From: Ectothiorhodospiraceae bacterium
GTDB lineage: Bacteria; Bacteroidota; Ignavibacteria; SZUA-365; GCA-2699105
Assembly (NCBI GenBank): GCA_002699105.1
Contig: PABJ01000116.1
Span: 1-46,379, forward strand
DNA length: 46,379 nucleotides
Direction: 5' to 3'
In this document: in pieces, positions 24,358 through 32,988 of the stretch
How positions within the stretch are numbered: the stretch's first letter is position 1
How the letters are laid out: the number at the start of each line of letters is the position of its first letter
Position numbers and translations under genes: made by a program
The notes under the pieces: generated by a model
The model's database searches: none
Seen by the model: only the letters and a program-made list of their open reading frames with translations
What the model was told of the DNA's origin: nothing

Positions 24358-26805
24358 ATGCCGCACGTTCGCTCTATTCTCATCATCATTGGAATAGCCT
24401 GCTGCACCTTGTCTGCCTTCTCGCAGCCGGAGCTGACAATCGAATCCGTTACCGTGAACTGGCCGACCATCTATGTCGATTTTCGTCAGTACTGCAATGG
24501 TGAACCTTCCTATCATGGGGAGAAAAGTGATTATTCTGTATTCGAAAACGGCAGGCCCGTCAAAGAATTCACCTTGTCAATGTCCAATCCGCATGGCAGG
24601 AATGAATTCTCAGTATCCCTAGTGTTTGATGCAAGTGCCTCAATGCAAGGGGATCACCGAGATTGGACGAAATCGGCAGCACATAATTTCATCAATAATA
24701 TGGACGGGGTAGGGGATGAGGCGGCAATCGTTTGGTTTCATTCTTCGGTGAATGTTGAGCTGTCGCTGACCAGTAATAAAATGTCTCTACATAATGCAGT
24801 CGATGCACTGCCTGCTGCAGGAGCGACCGCAATGTGGAACGGCGCCTACGAAGGTATTCAGCAGATTGTATCGGGTGCATCGAATAACGTAAGAGCCGTA
24901 ATCGTTCTATCCGATGGTGCGGATAATTCCAGCACCAGAACCGTGCAGGAACTTGTTGCTCTAGCAAACCAGCACAGGGTAAAAGTGTATACGATTGGGC
25001 TGGGAACTGGAGCAGATTTACCGAATCTGGATGCTCTTGCCTCGAATACAGGCGGTGTGTTCTTTCATTGCACGACGGTCTCCGAGTTGCATTCGGCATA
25101 CATGGATATATTCGACCGATTGATCAGTACCGATATATCAACGATTACATACCAGTCCAATTGCACCGATGGGAGGGAACGGGTTATCGAGGTTATGCAT
25201 AATGACTTATGCGGCGGGGATGCCAATGCTGCGTGGCGTTACCGTGCACCGTTTGATACGACCGGGTTTTCCCGCATTGATATCTCAGTTCTCGGCGATA
25301 CATTGCCGCCGGGCACAAGTACAACAATCCCGGTAACTGCCCAGTCTGCAGGCGCACCTGTAGAGAGCGGACTGATATTCGAGATCAGCTACAACAAGGC
25401 GATTGCAAATATCTATAGCGTTCAACTGGATGGCACACTATTAGAGAATATATCCCCCGTTATACAATTAGAGCCCGGACTGATATCGGTTACCATAGAG
25501 GACTATTTGTGGATACAGGGTCTGGATACATTGTTGAAGCTGCGCCTGCAGGCCGACATCTCTCCGCCTCCACCGGGCGAAACTATGATTTCGTTCGACG
25601 AGGTGTATTCATCGAGCTGCAACATTACCTCGTACAATGGGGGACTGTTCGTGGTGAACAATCTCAGTGCGCCGGGTATTGTAGTGCATGGGGCGACCGA
25701 GTTTTGCGATGGTGATAGCGTTACTCTTGAGGTCAGCGACGGATTCACCGATTACCGTTGGTCGACGGGAGACACAGCAAAGAGTATCACCGTCTACAGC
25801 TCTCAAAACGTCTGGGTGGAAGCTCGGAATTCGTCGGGGCAGCTGCGCGTCTCTTCCTCCGTTCCTATTACGGTTTACCCAATACCACAGGTGTCCATCG
25901 CTCAACCGGATACTGTGATTGCTTGCAATGGCGATTCAGTCGCCCTAAGTGCAGAGGGCGATTTTTCGGAATATCTATGGTCCACTGGCGAGGGATCGAA
26001 GAGTATCAAAGTCGATCAAAGTGGTGAGTACGTTCTCCAGGCTCGAAGCGCAAACGGTTGCTGGGGTGAATCCAGTCCGGTACGTGTGGTATTCCATCCA
26101 GCACCGGCACCTTCGATCGTTGTAACGGGCGATGTTGCAATTTGTTACGGCGATACTACATACCTGGATGCCGGCGCAGGTTACGACGAATATGTATGGA
26201 GTACGGGCGAACAAACGCGGCAAATCAGTGTAACTGCTGGCGCCGAGTATTGGGTGGTGGTCCGCAGGTTTGGCTGCGAAGGTGTATCCGATACTGTCGT
26301 AATCACCACGTACCCCAAACCTGAGAAGCCTCAGATCGTCAGGACGGGCGATACTCTTCAATGCACTATCGACGGAGCAGCGTTCCAGTGGTTCATCGAT
26401 GGGATTGAGATTCCAGGTGAAATATCACAGACTACCGTGATTCAAGACCATGGTCGGTACGCGGTTCGCGTTGTAGATGAGAATGGCTGCACTTCGTTGT
26501 CTGATCCCGTGGTTGTAACCTCTGTGGATGGAATTCCTGAAACGCTCGCATTCGATGTATCGATATCCCCGAATCCCGGACCAGGTACGTTTCTACTGCG
26601 GGTTCAATCCGGCTCCGTGCAAACGTACTCAGTGATTATTCACGATGCATCCGGGAAGACCGTGCACAATCTGCAACTCTCTGATAATAGCGTATCGCAG
26701 ACGGCAACCATTCAGCTCGGAGACGTACCTGAGGGTGTATACTTCTTGTCTGTCAGCTCTCCCACATCCCAACAGACAAAGAAGTTGATTGTACTCCGGA
26801 AATAA
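24358..26805 (+). CDS. T9SS cargo with von Willebrand A domain and Ig-like repeats
   Basis: This 815-aa protein has a signal peptide (1-22, TLSAFSQ). It has a VWA domain (about 80-260) with an intact metal-ion-dependent adhesion site start (FDASASMQG, Asp-x-Ser-x-Ser) and VLSDGADNS, typical of ligand-binding adhesion domains. After a beta-rich linker come three tandem Ig-like repeats (about 440-660), each with the phrase YxWSTG followed by a SITV/SIKV/QISV strand. A fourth, divergent Ig-like unit follows (FQWFIDGIEIPG). The C-terminal T9SS domain shows SISPNPGPGTFLL and VPEGVYFLSV, ending in a basic tail. It is probably surface-exposed or secreted and adhesive. Its neighbours do not suggest a pathway. 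Confidence 0.85.
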   Translation: MPHVRSILIIIGIACCTLSAFSQPELTIESVTVNWPTIYVDFRQYCNGEPSYHGEKSDYSVFENGRPVKEFTLSMSNPHGRNEFSVSLVFDASASMQGDHRDWTKSAAHNFINNMDGVGDEAAIVWFHSSVNVELSLTSNKMSLHNAVDALPAAGATAMWNGAYEGIQQIVSGASNNVRAVIVLSDGADNSSTRTVQELVALANQHRVKVYTIGLGTGADLPNLDALASNTGGVFFHCTTVSELHSAYMDIFDRLISTDISTITYQSNCTDGRERVIEVMHNDLCGGDANAAWRYRAPFDTTGFSRIDISVLGDTLPPGTSTTIPVTAQSAGAPVESGLIFEISYNKAIANIYSVQLDGTLLENISPVIQLEPGLISVTIEDYLWIQGLDTLLKLRLQADISPPPPGETMISFDEVYSSSCNITSYNGGLFVVNNLSAPGIVVHGATEFCDGDSVTLEVSDGFTDYRWSTGDTAKSITVYSSQNVWVEARNSSGQLRVSSSVPITVYPIPQVSIAQPDTVIACNGDSVALSAEGDFSEYLWSTGEGSKSIKVDQSGEYVLQARSANGCWGESSPVRVVFHPAPAPSIVVTGDVAICYGDTTYLDAGAGYDEYVWSTGEQTRQISVTAGAEYWVVVRRFGCEGVSDTVVITTYPKPEKPQIVRTGDTLQCTIDGAAFQWFIDGIEIPGEISQTTVIQDHGRYAVRVVDENGCTSLSDPVVVTSVDGIPETLAFDVSISPNPGPGTFLLRVQSGSVQTYSVIIHDASGKTVHNLQLSDNSVSQTATIQLGDVPEGVYFLSVSSPTSQQTKKLIVLRK

Positions 26806-27064
26806 GCCTGCGTTCAGGATTATGCCGTCTACGTGGCACGAGGGAGGGGACGGCCTTACCAGTCTATTCCCGCGAAACATTTCCGGCTTCCATGCGTCTA
26901 TGAACTATCGCCCGGGAGGTGCGTTCGCCCACAACTGTTGGCGGCTGTGAATGCCGGAAGACCGGCGCACGCCGGAGTTGGCGGGCCAACGGTCAGCACG
27001 CGACGCCGGAGATTTCTTTCTTCGTAAAAGATATCGCGGCTCCTGGAACCTTCCTGCGGCGGGC

Positions 27065-27092
27065 TTGCTTTCATATAGTGAAGTCTGATAAT
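27065..27092 (+). promoter_or_regulatory. Candidate housekeeping promoter of the moxR/bat operon
   Basis: TTGCTT (27065-27070) and GATAAT (27087-27092) are spaced by 16 bp, one to two mismatches per box from the sigma-70 consensus. Transcription would start close to 27100, directly at the CTTGCA/TGCAAG hairpin. FCB-group promoters often differ from this consensus, so confidence is low. Confidence 0.3.
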
Positions 27093-27122
27093 TTACTCTC
27101 TTGCAAACGATGCAAGCAGCAT

Positions 27123-27166
27123 ACGCCTTTCCATCTCGATTCCGTCCTGATCAGAAGGCGTTTTTT
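27123..27166 (+). terminator. Terminator-like stem in the moxR leader (possible attenuator)
   Basis: ACGCCTT (27123-27129) pairs with AAGGCGT (27155-27161), and five more T residues follow. The loop is long (25 nt), so it is weak as a terminator. It lies upstream of the moxR start with no gene directly before it, so it could attenuate the bat operon. Confidence 0.35.
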
Positions 27167-27197
27167 CATGAATCATTAGACAATGGAGTCCTCGCTC

Positions 27198-28187
27198 ATG
27201 TCTGTCGATATTCAGGAAATTAACGAGAAAGTCCAGCAGCAAAGCGCGTTCATCGATCTTCTGCGCACCGAAATCGCGAAGGTGATCATCGGCCAGAAGG
27301 ACATGGTGAACCGGTTGCTCGTCGGTCTGCTCGGCAACGGCCATATCCTTCTGGAGGGCGTGCCGGGACTGGCCAAAACCACGGCGATCAAAACGCTCGC
27401 CTCGTGTATGGACGCCCAGTTCCACCGTATCCAGTTCACCCCCGATCTGCTGCCCGCCGATCTTATCGGTACGATGATCTACAACCAGAAGAACGGCGAG
27501 TTTCAAACGAAGCAGGGTCCAATCTTCGCCAACTTCATTCTGGCCGATGAGATCAACCGCTCGCCTGCAAAGGTTCAGAGCGCCTTGCTGGAAGCCATGC
27601 AGGAGCGCCAGGTCACTATCGGCGAGGAGACCTTCAGGCTGAAGGAACCGTTCCTTGTCATGGCGACCCAGAACCCGATCGAGCAGGAAGGCACATACCC
27701 GCTCCCGGAAGCGCAGGTCGATCGCTTCATGCTGAAGGTCATCATCGATTACCCGAGCCGCGAAGAGGAGCTTGAGATCATGCGTCAGCAGATCGCCTCC
27801 GCTATTCCCGTCGCGACTCCGGTTGTATCCACCGAAGATATCATCCGCGCACGCGAGGCCGTTCACATCGTGTACATGGACGAGAAAATCGAGAAGTACA
27901 TCCTCGATCTCGTGCTTGCCACCCGCAAGCCGGAGGACTTCGGCATGGAAAACCTCAAGCCGTACATCTCCTACGGCGGGTCCCCCAGAGCGAGCATTAA
28001 TCTCGCACTCGCGGGCAAGGTCATGGCATTTATCAACCGCCGCGGCTACGTGATCCCCGAAGACATCCGCGCGATTGCATACGATGTTCTGCGGCACCGC
28101 GTCGCAGTGACCTACGAAGCCGAGGCCGAGGAACTGACCTCCGAATCCATCATCCAGGAGATTCTGAACACCGTGGAGGTGCCTTAA
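27198..28187 (+). CDS. MoxR family AAA+ ATPase
   Basis: The ATG at 27198 is preferred over 27183 because a GGAG (27185-27188) sits 9 nt before it; the protein is then 329 aa. It has Walker A GVPGLAKT (54-61), Walker B ILADEINR (114-121), sensor 1 ATQNP (Asn159) and a sensor 2/lid domain, all as in MoxR. MoxR ATPases act as chaperones that mature or insert metal into partner proteins, usually with VWA-domain proteins encoded next door. Here it is the first gene of the classical Bacteroides aerotolerance (bat) order: moxR, DUF58, DUF4381-like, batA, batB, batC, batD, batE. Confidence 0.95.
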   Translation: MSVDIQEINEKVQQQSAFIDLLRTEIAKVIIGQKDMVNRLLVGLLGNGHILLEGVPGLAKTTAIKTLASCMDAQFHRIQFTPDLLPADLIGTMIYNQKNGEFQTKQGPIFANFILADEINRSPAKVQSALLEAMQERQVTIGEETFRLKEPFLVMATQNPIEQEGTYPLPEAQVDRFMLKVIIDYPSREEELEIMRQQIASAIPVATPVVSTEDIIRAREAVHIVYMDEKIEKYILDLVLATRKPEDFGMENLKPYISYGGSPRASINLALAGKVMAFINRRGYVIPEDIRAIAYDVLRHRVAVTYEAEAEELTSESIIQEILNTVEVP

Positions 28188-28232
28188 TCGCGTCCCGTTC
28201 ATGGAGTTTCAAGAATCGATCATAACGGAAGC

Positions 28233-29108
28233 ATGGATACCAAGGAGATAATCAAAAACGTACGGCATATCGAGATCCGCACCCGCGGGCTCGTGAACCA
28301 GCTTTTCAGCGGCGAATACCACAGCGTGTTCAAGGGCCGTGGAATGCACTTTTCCGAAGTGCGCGAATATCAGTACGGCGACGATGTACGCGCTATCGAC
28401 TGGAACGTTTCAGCGCGATTCAACAAACCGTTCATCAAGATATTTGAAGAGGAGCGCGAGCTGACGCTCATGTTCCTTGTGGATTTCAGCGGTTCGCAGT
28501 CGTACGGCTCACAGGAAAAATTCAAGCACGAAGTCGCATCCGAACTCTGCGCCGTGCTGGCTTTCAGTGCGTTGAAGAACAACGATAAGGTCGGAATGAT
28601 CATGTTCACCGACCGCATCGAGAAGTTCATCCCTCCGAAAAAAGGCCGCTCCCACACCCTGCGCATCCTGCGCGAATTCCTGGCGTTCGAACCGGAAGGC
28701 AGCGGCACCGACATCAAAGCTGCACTCGAATACCTGAACGGTGTGCTGAAGAAACGCGCCATCGTCTTCCTCGTTTCCGACTTTATGGATGAAGGCTACG
28801 AGATGCCGATGAAGATCGCGGCCCGCAGGCATGATCTTATCGCTGTGCAGCTCTACGATGAGCGAGAACGCGAATTGCCGAATGTCGGCCTCGTGAAATT
28901 TACCGACGCCGAGACAGGCGAGGACATTTGGGTGGATACATCCATAAAGGCTGTGCGGGAACAGTACCGCAGCGACTGGGAAGAATCGCGGCGGAAACGC
29001 GAGCGCATGTTCCTGACATCCAACGTCGATGCGATGGCAGTCGATGTGCAGGGCGGGTATGTACAGCCCCTTATCGAATTTTTCCGGGCAAGGGAGAAGC
29101 GCCTGTGA
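28233..29108 (+). CDS. DUF58 family protein (VWA-like)
   Basis: This 291-aa protein has no signal peptide and is probably cytoplasmic. It carries the DUF58 signature REYQYGDDVRAIDWNVSARF (44-63), then a VWA-like fold beginning FLVDFSGSQS (81-90) with an intact Asp-x-Ser-x-Ser metal site (84/86/88). The family regularly follows moxR and is thought to bridge the ATPase to membrane VWA proteins. It starts 45 bp after moxR and overlaps the next gene by 4 nt (GTGA). Confidence 0.93.
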   Translation: MDTKEIIKNVRHIEIRTRGLVNQLFSGEYHSVFKGRGMHFSEVREYQYGDDVRAIDWNVSARFNKPFIKIFEEERELTLMFLVDFSGSQSYGSQEKFKHEVASELCAVLAFSALKNNDKVGMIMFTDRIEKFIPPKKGRSHTLRILREFLAFEPEGSGTDIKAALEYLNGVLKKRAIVFLVSDFMDEGYEMPMKIAARRHDLIAVQLYDERERELPNVGLVKFTDAETGEDIWVDTSIKAVREQYRSDWEESRRKRERMFLTSNVDAMAVDVQGGYVQPLIEFFRAREKRL

Positions 29109-30154
29109 AGCGGTTTCTTCTATTCATAGTATTCCTGGCTGCGGCGACCGGCGCATCCGCGCAGAATGTGCGCGTGGAGTTTCGCATCGATTCATCGAGC
29201 TACCTGATCGGTGACTGGATGCAGGCACATGTGCGGGTCAGTGCGCCGGAGGAATATCGCATCGTTTTTCCGCATGATAGCGAAGGATTCCGCAACGCAG
29301 AATATGTGAGCGAGGACTCCATGTTCTCGGAGGAATCCGGCGGCCAGATTCTGTATTCCAAGGACTATACGTTGATAACGTTCGATACTGCGCTTGTTGA
29401 TATCGGCGTGGATATCGAATACTACAAGCCGGGGGATACGACGGCGTACGTGGCGGCCTCTCCTGATACACGCATCGAAGTGCGTCTCGTCGAAATCGAC
29501 ACCACGGAGACGTTCAAGGACATCAAGGAAGTGCTGCACGTTCCGACACCCTGGTGGGTATACGCGCTGTGGATTATCGGGCTGGCAGCGCTGGCGTACC
29601 TGGCCTGGTGGCTCTGGAAATGGAACAAGCGGCGCATGGAAGAGCAGCCCGAACCGGAACCGGAACCCGAACCGGAAGAGCCGCCAATCCCTGCGCATAT
29701 CTGGGCATTGGAACACCTTCGTTCGCTTGAGGGCAGGAAGGTCTGGGAAGCAGGGATGCACAAGGAGTTCCAGTCCGAGCTGTCGGAGATCATCCGCGGG
29801 TATATCGAACGGAAGTTCGAGGTGAAGGCGCTGGAAGAAACGTCCGGCGAGATCATCTGGGAAATGCGCGCAAAGGGCGTCGAATCGCAGCTTATCAAAG
29901 AGCTGCAGACTGCGCTGGAATGCGCCGACCTGACGAAGTTCGCGAAGTACGTTCCCGATGCCGTTGCGCATCGATCAGGCTTGAAGACCGCGTACTACTT
30001 CGTGGAGCAAACGAAGGGCTGGGGCATGAGCGCAGAAGAAGAGCTTGCGATGGAACGTGCACAGTCTCAGCCGGAACCTGAAGACGACGGCGCAGCGGAA
30101 CAAGAAGCAACGCAGCCTGCGAAACCGGCTGAGGAGGCGGACGATGTTCGCTGA
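29105..30154 (+). CDS. DUF4381-like membrane protein of the bat operon
   Basis: The GTG at 29105 overlaps the DUF58 stop and starts a signal peptide (KRFLLFIVFLAAATGASAQ); the protein is 349 aa. A longer frame to 28928 lies inside the DUF58 gene and is rejected. A periplasmic beta-rich domain (25-145) precedes one membrane segment (PWWVYALWIIGLAALAYLAW, about 149-168). A Glu-Pro repeat linker (about 183-192) and a cytoplasmic helical domain follow. The position between DUF58 and batA is where DUF4381-type proteins sit in bat/moxR operons, which supports the call. The protein may couple the cytoplasmic MoxR/DUF58 pair to the periplasmic BatA-E complex. Confidence 0.8.
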   Translation: MKRFLLFIVFLAAATGASAQNVRVEFRIDSSSYLIGDWMQAHVRVSAPEEYRIVFPHDSEGFRNAEYVSEDSMFSEESGGQILYSKDYTLITFDTALVDIGVDIEYYKPGDTTAYVAASPDTRIEVRLVEIDTTETFKDIKEVLHVPTPWWVYALWIIGLAALAYLAWWLWKWNKRRMEEQPEPEPEPEPEEPPIPAHIWALEHLRSLEGRKVWEAGMHKEFQSELSEIIRGYIERKFEVKALEETSGEIIWEMRAKGVESQLIKELQTALECADLTKFAKYVPDAVAHRSGLKTAYYFVEQTKGWGMSAEEELAMERAQSQPEPEDDGAAEQEATQPAKPAEEADDVR

Positions 30155-31142
30155 TATTACTCAGTTCGCAAATCCGGAATTCCTGTGGCTGCTGCTCGTC
30201 ATCCCGCTAATCGTTGGGTGGCACATCTGGAAGCAGCGCCGGGCAACAACGGCCATAACCCATTCGAAGACAAAAATCTTCGGCGAAATCTCGCGGGGAT
30301 GGCGTGTGCGACTGCGGTACCTGCCCTTTGCACTGCGCATGCTCGCGCTCGCGGCTCTCATCATTGCATTCGCTCGGCCGCAATCCTCTGCGCGGGGGGA
30401 GAATGTCTTCCGCGAAGGTATCGACATCACGCTCGTGCTCGACGTGTCGACATCCATGCTTGCCGAAGACTTCCGTCCGAACAGATTCGAAGCTGCCAAG
30501 GATCTGGCGAAGGAATTCATCGAGAACCGCATCAACGACCGCATCGGTCTGGTGATCTTCGCCGGAGAAAGCTTCACGCAGTGTCCGTTAACCACAGACT
30601 ACGGCGTCCTGGTAGATCTTCTCGGGAAGGTGAAGATGCACGTGCTGGAAGATGGGACCGCTATCGGCGAGGGCATTGCCAATGCGGTGAACCGCATGAA
30701 GGAAAGCGAGAGCAAGTCCAAGGTCATGATCGTCCTGACAGACGGCGTGAATAACCGCGGTGCAATCGATCCTGCAACGGCAGCCGAGATTGCGAGGACC
30801 TTCGGTATCCGCGTGTACACTGTCGGCGTGGGAACGCGCGGCAAGGCGCCGTATCCTGTGCAGACGCCGTTCGGTGTGCAGTACCGCAATATGGATGTCG
30901 ATATTGACGAAGAAATGCTGACACAGGTCGCCGATATCACCGGGGCTGAATACTTCCGTGCGACAGGCAACCAGAGCCTGCGTCAGATATACGAGGAGAT
31001 CGACCGGCTCGAAAAAACCCGTATAGAAGTGACGGAATTCCGCCGCTACGCTGAACTGTTTTATCGATTCGTGATTCTTGCCTTCGGTCTGCTGGCAGCG
31101 GAATTACTTCTATCCATGTTCGTGTTTCGGAAGATACCTTAA
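30144..31142 (+). CDS. batA: BatA, membrane VWA-domain protein
   Basis: The ATG at 30144 is preceded by a strong SD (GAGGAGG) and overlaps the previous gene by 11 nt; the protein is 332 aa. It has two N-terminal membrane segments (about 12-28 and 60-77) and a periplasmic VWA domain with intact metal site Asp100-x-Ser102-x-Ser104 (LVLDVSTSMLAEDF). VLTDGVNNRG follows, and a C-terminal membrane segment lies at about 309-328. In Bacteroides, Bat proteins form a periplasmic-facing complex linked to oxygen tolerance and envelope maturation. It is about a third identical in layout to the next gene, a tandem duplication typical of this operon. Confidence 0.93.
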   Translation: MFADITQFANPEFLWLLLVIPLIVGWHIWKQRRATTAITHSKTKIFGEISRGWRVRLRYLPFALRMLALAALIIAFARPQSSARGENVFREGIDITLVLDVSTSMLAEDFRPNRFEAAKDLAKEFIENRINDRIGLVIFAGESFTQCPLTTDYGVLVDLLGKVKMHVLEDGTAIGEGIANAVNRMKESESKSKVMIVLTDGVNNRGAIDPATAAEIARTFGIRVYTVGVGTRGKAPYPVQTPFGVQYRNMDVDIDEEMLTQVADITGAEYFRATGNQSLRQIYEEIDRLEKTRIEVTEFRRYAELFYRFVILAFGLLAAELLLSMFVFRKIP

Positions 31143-31150
31143 GGCTCGAT

Positions 31151-32203
31151 ATGATACGATTCGAACATCCGGAATACCTGTACTATCTGTTTGCGCTCAT
31201 CCCGATCGCGGGGCTGTTCTGGCTCGTGTGGTTCTGGAAAGCGCGCTCCGTGGTGAAGTTCGGCAATGCACGGACGCTTCGTCGGCTAATAGCCGAACGC
31301 AGCGGTGTGAAGTTCTGGCTGCGAGCCGGGATACTCCTGTTTGCCTTTGGAGTACTCATTGTCGGTTTTGCGAATCCGAAGATCGGAACGAAGTATGAAG
31401 AGGTGACGCGGACAGGCATTGATCTTATCGTGGCGATAGACGTCTCGAATTCGATGAACGCGGAGGATATCCTGCCGAACAGGATTTCTGCCGCAAAGCG
31501 CGAACTCGGCAACCTCATCAATAACCTGAAAGGCGACCGCATCGGCATTATCGTCTTTGCAGGGAGCGGGTATACCCAATTGCCGCTCACCTCGGATTAC
31601 AGCGCCGCAATGCTGCTTTCCGATGTGATTTATACGGGCGTGGCGCCGAAGGCCGGCACCTCGATAAGCTCGGCAATCTCCCTTGCGATGGAATCGTTCG
31701 AAGAGGAGAGCGGCAAGCACAAGGCGATGATCATCATCACCGACGGCGAGAACCACGAAGACGATCCTGTCTCCGCTGCTGAAGAAGCCGGCGACGCTGG
31801 TATCGTCGTTCACACCATCGGTATGGGCTCGGTCGAAGGCGCTCCGATCCCCATCAAACGCAACGGAAGACTTGCAGGGTACAAGAAAGACCAGCAGGGC
31901 AACACCGTCATTTCGAAGCTCGATGAGGAAACCCTTCGGGAAGTTGCCGCTGCAGCAGGCGGTACCTACACGCGCGCCTCGAACGCGCAGGATAACCTTG
32001 CCGAGGTCTTTGGCGAGATCGAGAAGATGGAGCAGAAAGATTTCGGTACGAAAGAATTCACCGATCACGAGGACAGGTTTCAGTACCTGCTCGGACTCGG
32101 GATCATTTTACTCATCCTGGAAGTAATGATGTCGGAGCGGAGAAACCGCTTCTTTGCACGCTTTTCATTGTTCGCTCCAAGGGAGGAGGATACCACAGCA
32201 TGA
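31151..32203 (+). CDS. batB: BatB, membrane VWA-domain protein
   Basis: This 350-aa protein is built like BatA: N-terminal membrane segments (about 10-28 and 55-73), then a VWA domain with metal site Asp97-x-Ser99-x-Ser101 (IVAIDVSNSMNAEDI) and ITDGENHEDD, and a C-terminal membrane segment (about 300-317). It lies 8 bp after batA, and its stop overlaps the batC start (ATGA). The acidic metal site is intact, so ligand or partner binding via divalent metal is expected. Confidence 0.93.
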   Translation: MIRFEHPEYLYYLFALIPIAGLFWLVWFWKARSVVKFGNARTLRRLIAERSGVKFWLRAGILLFAFGVLIVGFANPKIGTKYEEVTRTGIDLIVAIDVSNSMNAEDILPNRISAAKRELGNLINNLKGDRIGIIVFAGSGYTQLPLTSDYSAAMLLSDVIYTGVAPKAGTSISSAISLAMESFEEESGKHKAMIIITDGENHEDDPVSAAEEAGDAGIVVHTIGMGSVEGAPIPIKRNGRLAGYKKDQQGNTVISKLDEETLREVAAAAGGTYTRASNAQDNLAEVFGEIEKMEQKDFGTKEFTDHEDRFQYLLGLGIILLILEVMMSERRNRFFARFSLFAPREEDTTA

Positions 32204-32988
32204 GACAATTACTATATATACTGGCTTTTGTGACTGTATACAGTGCGGGAGTTTCCGCACAGTCGTACCGTACCCTCGTGAACGAGGGCAACGACTACTA
32301 CGAAAAGGAAGACTACGGCATGGCGACCGAGCGCTACAAGCGCGGTACACGGGAAGACCCCGAACGCATTGAAGGGTACTTCAACATGGGCAATGCCGCC
32401 TACCGCCAGAAGGACGTCCAGGCTGCGATCGATGCATACAAGCAAGCCGCCACAAAGGGGAAGAGCAAGAAGGAGATAGCCCAGACGCTCTACAACGTGG
32501 GGAACAGCTTCATGCAGGCAGCGGAAGCAGCAGGCAACGTCCCGCCGCAGCAGGCTGCCCAGGCAGGCGCCAATCCCGGCCAAATGCAAAAGGAAGGCTA
32601 CCAGAAGGCGATAGATGCGTTCAAGGAATCCCTCAAGCTCAATCCCGAGGATACAGATACCCGGTACAATCTGGTCTATGCAATGGAGAAGCTGAAAGAG
32701 CTTCAGAATCAGCAGAACCAAAACCAGAACAAGGATCAGCAGAAGAAGCAGGACCAAAAGCAGGATAAGAAGGAAGACAAGAACGAGCAGAACAAAGACC
32801 AGCAGCAGGATCAGCAGAAGCAAGAGCAGCAAAAACAGCAGCAGCAACAGCAACAAAAGCAGCAGCAGCAAATGACGAAGCAGCAGGCTCAGCAAATCCT
32901 GAAGGCGCTGGAACGCGACGAGAAAGAAGTCCAGAAGAAGGTCCGTGAGCAAAAGGCAAACCGTGTGAGGGTCGAGAAGGACTGGTAA
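32200..32988 (+). CDS. batC: BatC, TPR protein with Gln/Lys-rich tail
   Basis: This 262-aa protein has a signal peptide (1-21, GVSAQ). Tetratricopeptide repeats follow (about 23-165; EGNDYYEKEDYGMATERYKRG, GYFNMGNAAYRQKDVQAAIDAYKQ, YQKAIDAFKESLKLNPEDTDTRYNL). A low-complexity tail (169-231) is almost entirely Gln, Lys, Asp and Asn, with a run of seven Gln. A short basic helix closes the protein. TPRs should mediate complex assembly with BatA, B and D in the periplasm. The ATG overlaps the batB stop, and the batD start overlaps its stop by one base. Confidence 0.9.
   Translation: MRQLLYILAFVTVYSAGVSAQSYRTLVNEGNDYYEKEDYGMATERYKRGTREDPERIEGYFNMGNAAYRQKDVQAAIDAYKQAATKGKSKKEIAQTLYNVGNSFMQAAEAAGNVPPQQAAQAGANPGQMQKEGYQKAIDAFKESLKLNPEDTDTRYNLVYAMEKLKELQNQQNQNQNKDQQKKQDQKQDKKEDKNEQNKDQQQDQQKQEQQKQQQQQQQKQQQQMTKQQAQQILKALERDEKEVQKKVREQKANRVRVEKDW
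32704..32892 (+). repeat. CAG/AAG-type low-complexity tract in batC
   Basis: About 190 bp of CAG, CAA, AAG and GAC codons encode the Gln/Lys/Asp-rich tail of BatC. The tract is in frame and could vary in length by slippage. Confidence 0.8.

Larger units (their letters stand above)
26806..27197 (+). other. Intergenic leader region before the moxR/bat operon (392 bp)
   Basis: No gene is visible. It holds a 6-bp stem GCCGTC/GACGGC (26824-26854) without a T-tract. A 9-bp helix pairs 26934-26942 with 26985-26993 and encloses two mutually exclusive hairpins, GCCGG-AAGA-CCGGC (26953-26966) and CCGGC-GCAC-GCCGG (26962-26975). Next come a candidate promoter (27065-27092), a hairpin CTTGCA/TGCAAG (27100-27116) and a terminator-like stem at 27123-27166. 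I checked by eye against SRP, RNase P, tmRNA and common riboswitch cores and saw no match. Confidence 0.45.

Noticed and set aside
26820..27010. Possible cobalamin riboswitch or SRP/RNase P RNA in the gap before moxR
   Set aside because: The structure is suggestive, but none of the conserved core boxes of these families was found by eye.
27093..28202. A 369-aa minus-strand open frame
   Set aside because: It is fully antisense to moxR, which carries all AAA+ motifs.
28928..29104. N-terminal extension of the DUF4381-like gene
   Set aside because: It lies within the DUF58 coding region and precedes the signal peptide; GTG at 29105 with GTGA overlap fits better.
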